Shown: piece after piece, positions 56,789 through 64,000 of the stretch
How the letters are laid out: each line of letters opens with the position of its first letter
Position numbering within the stretch: position 1 is the stretch's first letter
NCBI GenBank assembly: GCA_031316155.1
Contig: JALDRB010000005.1
Coordinates: 186,001-250,000 of the forward strand
Length of the DNA stretch: 64,000 bases
Reading direction: 5' to 3'
Source of the DNA: Candidatus Scalindua sp.
GTDB lineage: Bacteria > Planctomycetota > Brocadiia > Brocadiales > Scalinduaceae
Position numbers and translations under genes: made by a program
The notes under the pieces: generated by a model
Told to the model about the DNA's origin: nothing
The model's database searches: none
Seen by the model: only the letters and a program-made list of their open reading frames with translations

Positions 56789-56890
56789 CATAGTCTAAAT
56801 CGACAATTTCTTACTTCTTTTTGACTGGAAATCGTCACCTTATAGACTTTTTTACCCTCCTTCGGTGTGTTAAAGAAAAATATTTAATAA
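56789..56890. repeat. Dispersed intergenic repeat, copy 2 (pair with 47258-47352)
   Basis: GACAATTTCTTACTTC, GTGTTAAAGAAAAATATTTAATA correspond to 47258-47352. Adjoins the remnant below. Confidence 0.5.
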
Positions 56891-57000
56891 TAAACCTGCG
56901 GACTAATACGTAGTTCTTTGAGTTTTAGACCAGTAGCAATTACAATACGTCCCAGCGTTGTAGAATAATAATTGTAGGTATTTCTAATCTTTTTAATCAA
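56884..57000 (-). pseudogene. C-terminal remnant of the same unidentified family as 36858-37030
   Basis: Minus-strand frame: IRNTYNYYSTTLGRIVIATG and LKLKELRISPQVYY before the stop. Aligns with KYYLTSFGRKVIVTG and LKLKELVIIPELA at 36.9 kb. No start or N-terminal part. Confidence 0.55.
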
Positions 57001-57013
57001 ACAACTTTACAGT

Positions 57014-57235
57014 CTAACTTTTCTTTATCGTAATAAGGGAAAGATTCCCAGGTGATTCAATAAAACCTTTCCGCTCTTTCTTTATAGTTCGTATATCTTT
57101 TCTTAATTCACAAAATCTTTTAAATTGTTCAGAAGTTAACATTTTCCTCACTTCGATGATACCCTTCAGCCTGTGATCCGCTTTTTGTGAGTACAAACCT
57201 TTCAGTTCAGAGTGAATTTTATTAATTTTCTCCAT
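57014..57235 (-). CDS. Short protein resembling the C-terminal part of CpxP/Spy
   Basis: 73 residues with a strong AGGAGGAG ahead of the ATG, so it appears expressed. The segment VRKMLTSEQFKRFCELRKDI carries an LTxxQ-like motif; the rest is basic and helical. It lacks a signal peptide, unlike Spy/CpxP chaperones. Identity is tentative. Confidence 0.45.
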   Translation of the reverse strand: MEKINKIHSELKGLYSQKADHRLKGIIEVRKMLTSEQFKRFCELRKDIRTIKKERKGFIESPGNLSLITIKKS

Positions 57236-57514
57236 ATTCAGCTCCTCCTGTATGGTTACGTTACAATCTTATAAGACAAAAAAAGCATATTGAATACCAT
57301 AATTATGGACTGTAAAGAAATTATCTGAGAGCCGATAATTACAAACATTACACTGGTAGTTCTTATTAGATAGTAAAAAAGGTTTTTAGAGAGGTCATAA
57401 GTCTAGCAATTAGCCATAGACCTCACTATCTTTATAGATCAGACAGATATATACGCTAAGATTGCAGGTAATAAAAAATTTATTTTTCTAACATTTAATT
57501 GGAGATGTAATAAA

Positions 57515-58012
57515 ATGAAGACAAAACCTATTGTTATACCACTCTGCGTTATGGTTATATTAGCTCTTACTACCGGTTGTATGACTACCACTCAAAAAGG
57601 AGCAGCCGTTGGAACGGGAGCCGGAGCAGCTACAGGCGCAATTATAGGAGCTTTAACTGGGAGTCCTGCTATGGGAGCAGCAATTGGTGCAGGAGCCGGA
57701 GCCTTAGGTGGTGCATTAGTCGGTGACCATCTGGACAAAAAGAGGGAAAAAGCCGAATATGCACAAATGGAAAGAGAACTTCAGATGGAGAGACAATCGA
57801 GATCCGGCGAGGGAAAAAATTATGTTGAAGGCCATTATGAATATGTAAAACAGAGAAAGTGGGTTGATACATCGAAGAAAGAGAGAGTCTGGGTTGCAGA
57901 ACGTTACGAGGGAGACCGAAGAATCGAGGGGCATTACGAAGACAGGAACGTGCCATCAGGCAACTGGCAGGAATATGAAGAGAAAACCTGGATTCCCGCT
58001 CATTACGAATAA
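57515..58012 (+). CDS. Glycine-zipper lipoprotein with HYE-repeat tail
   Basis: 165 residues. Lipobox LTTGC (Cys22) then a long Gly/Ala zipper (residues 29-70: AAVGTGAGAATGAIIGAL and GAAIGAGAGALGGALVG), which suggests a membrane-inserting helix pair. Residues 72-98 are a charged helix, and the tail has HYE at 107-109, 140-142 and 163-165 within tandem W/Y-rich units (EGHYEYVKQRKWVDT, EGHYEDRN). Probably outer-membrane associated. Rapid mature-tail repeats are of interest. Confidence 0.75.
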   Translation: MKTKPIVIPLCVMVILALTTGCMTTTQKGAAVGTGAGAATGAIIGALTGSPAMGAAIGAGAGALGGALVGDHLDKKREKAEYAQMERELQMERQSRSGEGKNYVEGHYEYVKQRKWVDTSKKERVWVAERYEGDRRIEGHYEDRNVPSGNWQEYEEKTWIPAHYE

Positions 58013-58154
58013 AACGGCTGAAATAACCGGCTACACCCATAAATACCGTTCCTGAAAAGGTAATGGCAAGGTAGATGGCGCTAAGTACCAAATTTATGGG
58101 GTAACCGGAAAATATATATGAGAAAGAGAAAGGGCGTAAACGAATAAAATAAGA

Positions 58155-58421
58155 TTATGGATATGCGCCTCTCATAAACTGTTCTTTTTTTATTTCGATG
58201 AGCCTTACCTGTGCGTCAACAAGTGCTGTAATCTGATCTTGGTTCAAGTTTCTCAAATCACTGTGCAGGAGTGTACAGATATTCAAGGTCTTCAAGTAAT
58301 CCCTTTGTAACGCTTGATTACTCATTTTCGCAACCGGGGTAGAAGAAACCCGATACCTGTTCATAGACGTACACCCACAACATAACACGAAAACCAGTAT
58401 TGAGATAATCAATTTTCTCAT
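58155..58421 (-). CDS. Small lipoprotein
   Basis: About 88 residues from ATG 58421 (MRKLIISILVFVLCCGCTSM); starts at 58430 and 58463 are also open. Lipobox LCCGC. The mature part is helical and polar (LQRDYLKTLNICTLLHSDL, ITALVDAQVRLIEIKKEQF). No family recognised. Confidence 0.65.
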   Translation of the reverse strand: MRKLIISILVFVLCCGCTSMNRYRVSSTPVAKMSNQALQRDYLKTLNICTLLHSDLRNLNQDQITALVDAQVRLIEIKKEQFMRGAYP

Positions 58422-58469
58422 GGTAATCATTGGCTTTTCATCACTTAAAATGCCAGGTGCCATCCCATT

Positions 58470-58690
58470 GAGTTAGCACATCCCGTCCGCCAGAATCATC
58501 CTCTTCGCCCGTCCGTGTTGCTAAGGACTGGGCTGGGACAACTCTTTCAACATGGCCGCAACTATCTCCCTGTTGTCGATTAACGCCCTTTTGGGTACAC
58601 GCCTGATTGACTCCTCACCTGAATGAAGAAGTCGGGCAGGGTTCAAGCGGGTGTGCTTCCGCACAACAAAATATAATCCATTGACTGATT
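58470..58690. repeat. REP-like repeat, long copy
   Basis: GAGTTAGCACATCCCGTCC, GCTGGGACAACTCTTTCAAC, GTCGATTAACGCCCTTTTGG and GGGCAGGGTTCAAGCGGG. The rest of the gap to 59065 shows no gene. Confidence 0.7.
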
Positions 58691-59065
58691 CAGATTAAAA
58701 TGGAATTCCATTCCGGAAACCAAATTCAAACTGTGACAGCTGGCATGACTAAATATTTAATGGATGAAAAATGATGATTAGTGCCGACTTCCCGGTAACA
58801 ATATAACAATAGAATGATCATTCACAAAAATCAAGATTTTTCAAACAAACTGTTAACACATCTGAATATCTGTGACCAATCATTTCCATAAAAAAAACAT
58901 GATTACTGGAGATGAAAAAGTTAAAATAGTCAGTTCGGCAAAGGAGAACTCTTTACCCTCTACGAGGAAAGTTGCTCATTTGCAATTTCACCGTCATGCT
59001 GGTTTGGAAGGATTACACTCTCCGGAAACAGCACAAAGGATGTTTATCTTTTTATATTTGATAAA

Positions 59066-60175
59066 ATGCCACAATTAGATTCCTTCATAGATTCAGACTG
59101 TGAGACTCTCATACAAAATGTCCCGGGAAAATTTAAGCCTGTTTTTGAGAAGAGGAACCATTCAGATAAGGAAAAAAGAGCCGTATACCGGTACTTTTTT
59201 TCACGAAGACCCATGAAATTACCTCCATCTCTGAAGAATCGTTTAATTAATCTATACGACCCTCTTGCTGATAGATCAAAAAGATTTCCTGATGGTCTCC
59301 GTTTCTGTCTCAACGTATACGCTGGCTGTGAACATACCTGCAAATACTGTTATGTAAATGGTTATTCCAGGGAGTCCGTTGGATATTCACCTCATGTAAA
59401 ATCCGGTTTCAGGGAAAAGCTCGTTAAAGACATGCATGACATAAAATATTTTGGAGTTCCTGTTTCACCGCTTCACTTGAGTAATTCGACTGATATCTGC
59501 CAGGAAAGTCTGGAGACACAGTACCGGAACACCTTGTTCGCCCTTCAAAAAATTTCAGAGTTAAGAACTCTTTTCAGCTCTGTTGTCCTTTTGACAAAAA
59601 ACCCGAGACTCCTGTGTGAAGATGAGTATATTTCTCTTCTCAACAGGCAATCAATGAGGCCGGTTGTTGTACAAGTTACCTGCGCATTCTGGCGTGATGA
59701 AGTGAGAAGGTTTTATGAACCTGATGCACCAAGTATTGAGAGCAGGTTAAAGTCGATAAAATTGCTGACTGAAAATAACATTGATACCGAAATGAGAATA
59801 GATCCTCTTATGCCATCATCAGATATTGCAGAAGAGGAGAGAGGTCACAGAAGATTAAACCATTATTCCTTACCTGAACCACAAACCCGGGAAGACCTGG
59901 TCAGTTTGATTCGATTTGCAAAGAGTGCCGGTGTTAAAACCATTATTGGTAAACCATTAAAAATTCCTGTTTCAAACAAAGCAGCACAAGCAAAGATTAT
60001 GTTTGGTGCTCTTTTCCGGGATTCCTTTCCAATCGGGAAAAGAAAAGTGCAGGGAGGGTCATGGAGATTACCGGAGTGTTATCAGAAATCAATACTTTCA
60101 TCAGTTGCCGCTATCTGTGAAAAAGAAGAGATACCGTTCAAATTCTGTAAGTATGATGTGTTGACAAGGAAGTAA
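59066..60175 (+). CDS. SplB-like radical SAM protein (COG1533)
   Basis: 369 residues. NVYAGCEHTCKYCYVNGYSR has CxxxCxxC; then PLHLSNSTDICQ, LLTKNPRLL and VVQVTCAFWRDE follow, with EMRIDPLMPS typical of the spore-photolyase-like family. Members act on DNA lesions (SplB) or unknown substrates; this one lacks SplB's N-terminal nucleic-acid signature that I can see. No start codon context was compelling, ATG 59066 is taken as given. Confidence 0.8.
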   Translation: MPQLDSFIDSDCETLIQNVPGKFKPVFEKRNHSDKEKRAVYRYFFSRRPMKLPPSLKNRLINLYDPLADRSKRFPDGLRFCLNVYAGCEHTCKYCYVNGYSRESVGYSPHVKSGFREKLVKDMHDIKYFGVPVSPLHLSNSTDICQESLETQYRNTLFALQKISELRTLFSSVVLLTKNPRLLCEDEYISLLNRQSMRPVVVQVTCAFWRDEVRRFYEPDAPSIESRLKSIKLLTENNIDTEMRIDPLMPSSDIAEEERGHRRLNHYSLPEPQTREDLVSLIRFAKSAGVKTIIGKPLKIPVSNKAAQAKIMFGALFRDSFPIGKRKVQGGSWRLPECYQKSILSSVAAICEKEEIPFKFCKYDVLTRK

Positions 60176-60485
60176 ACAATTTTTGGGTGTCTCTCGGTAA
60201 TTTTTTGTATGGGAGCGCTTTGAAAGGTTACTTAAAGAATGTTCTCTGTGCGGGTCTCTCCCGGTATCCCAAATCATATCCATGTTTTGTCTCTTATTGA
60301 AAAGTAGACATATCACTTCCATTGATTTTGCTCAAAAACACTAACGACTCATTCCTAAAACAGATCAAATTAAGGAAAAATTAAGGAAAAACCTTGAAAT
60401 TTAACAATAATTGATCTAACTTATCTGTATAAAAAATTATTACTTATCTTCTTCTTCACGTTTTAAGAGTCCAAGCATAATAAAA
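60176..60485. other. Gap with no supported gene
   Basis: Contains a short direct repeat AATTAAGGAAAA at about 60366-60390. No gene or clear promoter was found. Confidence 0.3.
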
Positions 60486-61109
60486 TTGGGACCCATTGCG
60501 CACGATTTATTTCTTTACCAAACAAATAGGAACATCATATACAGAAGCTCTTTTTTGTGTGCCTTTTTTTGGTTATTATCTTTTTCTCCTTCCGTATCCT
60601 TTGCCGAAGGCGATAAAAATTGCACCGAGGTAAATAAAGGATTGGTTGATTACACCCCGGTGCAGGGATATCTTCGTCGGCTGAAATTACGCCGAGGGGA
60701 GCTTTTTGAATATTCCTGTAATGAATGCCACCGGATATTTGGTGCCGTTAGAAGTAAAAAATCCCGAGTAGCCGAACACGTGGACTTAAAGCTGAATCAC
60801 GGCAGCAACGATAACTGCCTGAACTGTCATCATAAAACCAATCGGAATGCCTATGTAACAAACGACGGCAAACAGATACCTTCTGACAAACCGGTAGAAT
60901 TATGCGCCAAATGTCATGGCACGGTATATGCGGACTGGAAAGTTGGCGCCCACGGCCGCACCAGCGGTTCTTGGAATAGAACAGAAAAAGGATGGCATTC
61001 GCTCGTCTGCATAGAATGCCATAACCCTCATGACCCTCAGTTCCCGCAACTTGTCCCCATGTCAGCCCCTGCTGTCCCGGGCAGAAAAGCAGAAAAGGAG
61101 GCTCATTGA
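60486..61109 (+). CDS. Tetraheme cytochrome c of a quinone-linked complex
   Basis: About 207 residues. Signal peptide (SSFLCAFFWLLSFSPSVSFAEG) and four CxxCH haem sites: CNECH, CLNCH, CAKCH and CIECH, with additional His (HHKTN, HVDLKLNHG) for bis-His ligation. The first start is an unsupported TTG; the true start may differ. It is followed directly by the ferredoxin gene. Together with the NrfD gene the set is like Nrf/Qrc/Psr respiratory complexes, carrying electrons between quinone and periplasmic partners. Confidence 0.85.
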   Translation: MGPIAHDLFLYQTNRNIIYRSSFLCAFFWLLSFSPSVSFAEGDKNCTEVNKGLVDYTPVQGYLRRLKLRRGELFEYSCNECHRIFGAVRSKKSRVAEHVDLKLNHGSNDNCLNCHHKTNRNAYVTNDGKQIPSDKPVELCAKCHGTVYADWKVGAHGRTSGSWNRTEKGWHSLVCIECHNPHDPQFPQLVPMSAPAVPGRKAEKEAH

Positions 61110-62066
61110 ATGTCTGAAAAAACTACCGGAAAGAGCGCCGCAGGCAAAAAGGAGATGTTTAAGCCCTTAAGCAGGAGAAGTTTTCTCAAAGCAGGTGCAT
61201 TGGGTTCACTTTTAATTGGAGGCACCAGTGCGGCAATGCTTCCGCTTCGCAAATTTAAGAACGATACATCGCTAGAAACCTTCTTCCAGCAGCATTATGA
61301 ACGTCTGACCCCAGGAAGAATGGAAAGAATACTGAAACGCATTGAAAATGAGGTAAAAGAGCGGCACGGAATAGAAGCCCGCGTGAAAGATCCAAAACCA
61401 ATCCCTGACGTTCAATTTGCATATGCGTTAAATATCAGTCGTTGTGTGGGATGCCGACGTTGCGTGCATGCCTGTGTTGAGGAAAATAATCAATCAAGAG
61501 ATCCTGAAATCCAGTATATTAGAGTACTGGAAATGCCGGATGGTACCTTTGATGTTGAAAAATCTAATCACGATTACGCTCCGGATACCGTGCCCACCGA
61601 AGGGAAATATTATATGCCGGTTCAGTGTCAGCAGTGTGAGAACCCACCATGCGTAAAAGCTTGTCCGGTGGGAGCAACATGGAAAGATGACGATGGTATT
61701 GTTGTTATTGACTATGACTGGTGTATTGGCTGCCGATATTGCGAAGCAGCGTGTCCCTATTGGGCGCGCCGATTCAATTTTGCCGAACCAAAAATCCCAA
61801 AGGAGCAGATTAATCCCGAAATGGCATACCTTGGCAATCGAATTCGCCCCAAAGGAACCATGGAAAAATGTACCTTTTGTCTCGGAAGGGTGCGCAATGG
61901 ACTCCTTCCAAAATGTTCTGAAGCGTGCCCGGCCGGTGCAAGGCAATTTGGAAATCTTTTGGATCCAGATAGTGTTATCAGGCATATATTGCGGGAAAAA
62001 AGAGTGTATGTATTTAAAGAGGAAGTGGGAACTCGGCCAAAGTTCTATTATTGGTTTGATAAATAG
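61110..62066 (+). CDS. Tat-exported four-cluster ferredoxin subunit (NrfC/HybA-like)
   Basis: 318 residues. LSRRSFLKAGALGSLLIGG is a twin-arginine signal, so the folded protein is on the periplasmic side. Sixteen cysteines in four groups: CVGCRRCVHAC, CQQCENPPCVKAC, CIGCRYCEAAC and CTFCLGRVRNGLLPKCSEAC give four 4Fe-4S clusters. It starts at the base after the cytochrome stop, so the two are coupled. It should link the NrfD membrane subunit and the cytochrome. Confidence 0.93.
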   Translation: MSEKTTGKSAAGKKEMFKPLSRRSFLKAGALGSLLIGGTSAAMLPLRKFKNDTSLETFFQQHYERLTPGRMERILKRIENEVKERHGIEARVKDPKPIPDVQFAYALNISRCVGCRRCVHACVEENNQSRDPEIQYIRVLEMPDGTFDVEKSNHDYAPDTVPTEGKYYMPVQCQQCENPPCVKACPVGATWKDDDGIVVIDYDWCIGCRYCEAACPYWARRFNFAEPKIPKEQINPEMAYLGNRIRPKGTMEKCTFCLGRVRNGLLPKCSEACPAGARQFGNLLDPDSVIRHILREKRVYVFKEEVGTRPKFYYWFDK

Positions 62067-62341
62067 TGGTTGAACGGAAACTACCCATCTACTGCGTTGC
62101 TGTGATAAGTAATTAAAAATCTGGAACTTAAGCACGTTCAGGTTGTGAAATAATTACGGGCCTTGTATCCTGGCAGTTTTAGTTTATCGGCCGTGTTTTT
62201 GTTCATGGAGCAAGTAGACAATGGCTAAGGGTTCGCGATAAAATATAAAATTGTTTCCCCCGAACCTTAAACGAAAATATTCACTTTACTGGATTAATTG
62301 TTCTCAGTTGGCCCGATACATTCTTGACCTGGAGGTAAAAG

Positions 62342-63613
62342 ATGGAAAAAATTGAAAACGGTGAGGTTCATAAAGAGGCGATCTCTGGATCACTCTCTAA
62401 CTATGGATTGTTTCTCCTCCGAGCCGTAAGGCTCAGTTTTAGAGGACACATCGCTTTCTATTCCTGGATGATTTTCTTGACCATTCTTTCTTTCTTCGGA
62501 CTCCGGGCTTATTGTAATCAGTTCGTTGAAGGATTAATCACAACCGGGATGACGGATCAAGTCTCCTGGGGAGTCTATATTGCTAACTTTACTTTCCTTG
62601 TTGGAATGGCAGCAGCGGCAGTTATGCTTGTTATACCCGCCTATCTATACAAAGAGGAGGAGATGCACAATATCGTTATTTTCGGTGAATTGTTTGCTGT
62701 CGCAGTAATGATAATGTGCATGCTTTTCGTTACGGTGGATCTGGGTCGTCCGGGACGCTTCTGGCATTTAATTCCCGTAATCGGACGCTTCAATTTTCCC
62801 ATATCAATGCTCAGTTGGGATGTGGTAGCACTTACGGGGTATTTTATCATAAATGCTCATGTCTGCGGTTACCTCCTCTATATGAAATATCTTGGTCAGA
62901 AACCAAGTAAATGGCTGTACATGCCTTTTATTATCTTATCTATTGTCTGGGCTGTTTCAATCCATACGGTCACCGCATTTCTTTACGTTGGGATTGCAGG
63001 TCGTCCGTTCTGGAATTCGGCAATTGTAGCGCCGCGCTTCATTGCATCTGCCTTTACTGCCGGTCCAGCATTTATGATCGTTGCTTTTCAGATTATTCGC
63101 AGTACTACTGGATATCATATTGGAGACCGTGTTTTTCAACTCCTCAGACAGATTGTGACAATATCACTATTGATCAGCCTCTTTCTGTTCGGATGTGAAA
63201 TATTCAAAGAGTTTTACAGCCAGTCACTGCACAATGCGAGTGCACGGTACCTGTTTTTCGGGCTTCACGGACATTATGCACTTGTACCATGGATATGGTC
63301 AGCGATTGCCATGGAAGTCGCCGCCGTAATAATCCTCCTTAGTAGGTTTTCTAAGACCCCGGCCAGACATATTTGGTTAAATCTTGCATGCATTATGGCA
63401 ACAGTAGGAATTTGGATAGAAAAAGGCCCGGGGTTAATTATTCCTGGCTTCTTACCGACACCGCTGGGTGAAATCGTAGAGTATACTCCGACTCTTAATG
63501 AAACCATTGTTTGTGTTGGGATTTGGTCAATCGGCATACTTCTCTTCAGTTGGATGTTACGTCTTGCGATTCCGATTACGTCGGGTATGTTTCATGCAAC
63601 GGAAGATCGGTAG
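62342..63613 (+). CDS. NrfD/PsrC-type membrane quinone-binding subunit
   Basis: 423 residues, about ten hydrophobic helices (IAFYSWMIFLTILSFFGLR, WGVYIANFTFLVGMAAAAVM, FGELFAVAVMIMCMLFVTVD, LYMPFIILSIVWAVSIHTV and others). WGVYIANFTFLVG and VDLGRPGRFWHL are typical of the family. The protein binds menaquinol and passes electrons to the ferredoxin. GGAGGT at about 62331 precedes ATG 62342; 62067-62341 holds no other feature. Confidence 0.9.
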   Translation: MEKIENGEVHKEAISGSLSNYGLFLLRAVRLSFRGHIAFYSWMIFLTILSFFGLRAYCNQFVEGLITTGMTDQVSWGVYIANFTFLVGMAAAAVMLVIPAYLYKEEEMHNIVIFGELFAVAVMIMCMLFVTVDLGRPGRFWHLIPVIGRFNFPISMLSWDVVALTGYFIINAHVCGYLLYMKYLGQKPSKWLYMPFIILSIVWAVSIHTVTAFLYVGIAGRPFWNSAIVAPRFIASAFTAGPAFMIVAFQIIRSTTGYHIGDRVFQLLRQIVTISLLISLFLFGCEIFKEFYSQSLHNASARYLFFGLHGHYALVPWIWSAIAMEVAAVIILLSRFSKTPARHIWLNLACIMATVGIWIEKGPGLIIPGFLPTPLGEIVEYTPTLNETIVCVGIWSIGILLFSWMLRLAIPITSGMFHATEDR

Positions 63614-63911
63614 TTTTGGCCCAACCATAGATTTTCCGTTCACTGGTTCACCGTTGAATTTCTGATTACAGACTGTGGAGTATTCTCATTGCTACATTAA
63701 CAATGTAAAAAGTGGGAATTTTCAAAAATCGTCGTCTGCCGTCCGCCTGTACGTGTCGCACGCAGAGAGGTGTTCGGCACAGGCAGACAGGTTTTCATTT
63801 AATAACCCGGCCGAGCCGGAATACATTGGAATTTTATCGCTTTTTGATCCTGGCCTGTCCAGGGAGGCGTAATAAGAATACATTTTTTATGATTAAGGGA
63901 GGTCTTAGATT

Positions 63912-64000
63912 ATGAAACAATTTCACTATCTCTTGTTTGCTTTTCTGGTAGGAGCACTCTTCTTTAGGTCGACCCCGGTTACTGCAGCATTCTCGCCAGC
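63912..64000 (+). CDS. Secreted protein, start only (window edge)
   Basis: Strong AAGGGAGG at 63895-63902 ahead of ATG 63912. The first 29 residues (MKQFHYLLFAFLVGALFF, then STPVTAAFSPA) form a signal peptide. Probably the next subunit of the respiratory complex, but nothing further is visible. The upstream gap (63614-63911) has a GC-rich inverted stretch GTCCGCCTGT/ACAGGCAGAC at about 63739-63789. Confidence 0.6.
   Translation, partial: MKQFHYLLFAFLVGALFFRSTPVTAAFSP

Overview
The window looks like one contig from an AT-rich Gram-negative bacterium. It has lipoprotein and Tat signals, an NrfD-type membrane complex with a tetraheme cytochrome, hopanoid side-chain genes (HpnG and HpnH), six radical-SAM proteins and split, dispersed operons. 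This fits an anammox planctomycete (Brocadiales). The glucosylglycerate osmolyte genes would suit a marine Scalindua-like member. That assignment is inference from gene content, not from a marker gene.

Layout. 1-4.2 kb: housekeeping and cofactor genes (AmrS-type radical SAM, SAM hydrolase, bioD, polyprenyl diphosphate synthase, LuxR-type regulator). 4.3-11.7 kb: a decaying accessory region with toxin-antitoxin-like pairs, an IS1595 and an IS3 element, a secreted propeller-like protein and a duplicated STN-domain gene. Four genes here carry single in-frame stop codons. 12.0-17.2 kb: a seven-gene RiPP cluster, all on the plus strand: 57-aa precursor, HprK-like kinase, GNAT, radical SAM, PqqD-like RRE, lasso-type B2 protease and nucleotidyltransferase. 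It has the recognition and protease half of a lasso-peptide system but no asparagine-synthetase-like cyclase, with a radical SAM enzyme present instead. This is my best candidate for an undescribed system.

17.9-26.8 kb (minus strand): glucosylglycerate metabolism (GH15-like hydrolase, GpgS, GpgP) followed by a probable aminoethylphosphonate headgroup set (CDP-alcohol phosphotransferase, cytidylyltransferase, PhnW, two-subunit phosphonopyruvate decarboxylase). A MITE-like repeat family is scattered through 19-29 kb, and one copy sits in frame inside the GpgP gene. 27-34.6 kb: pyrF, trpG/pabA, a radical SAM, mtnA, and divergent hpnG and hpnH.

34.7-36.7 kb: a GC-rich catalase plus a DUF486 membrane gene separated by an attC-like palindrome, which looks transferred. 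36.8-39.9 kb: a gene graveyard (SNF2 helicase, DarT, DarG, universal stress protein, all broken). 40-46.3 kb: leucine/isoleucine/valine operon (ilvN-ilvC-leuA) ending in a B12-radical SAM protein with an SCP2-like tail, plus larC. 46.5-52.7 kb: nadD, a lipoprotein, then gap-pgk-rpe-accD and tRNA-Asn. 52.7-60.2 kb: small lipoproteins, a hybrid histidine kinase, a glycine-zipper protein, a SplB-like radical SAM and many REP-like repeats. 60.4-64 kb: tetraheme cytochrome, four-cluster ferredoxin and NrfD subunit, a probable quinone-linked respiratory complex continuing past the window edge.
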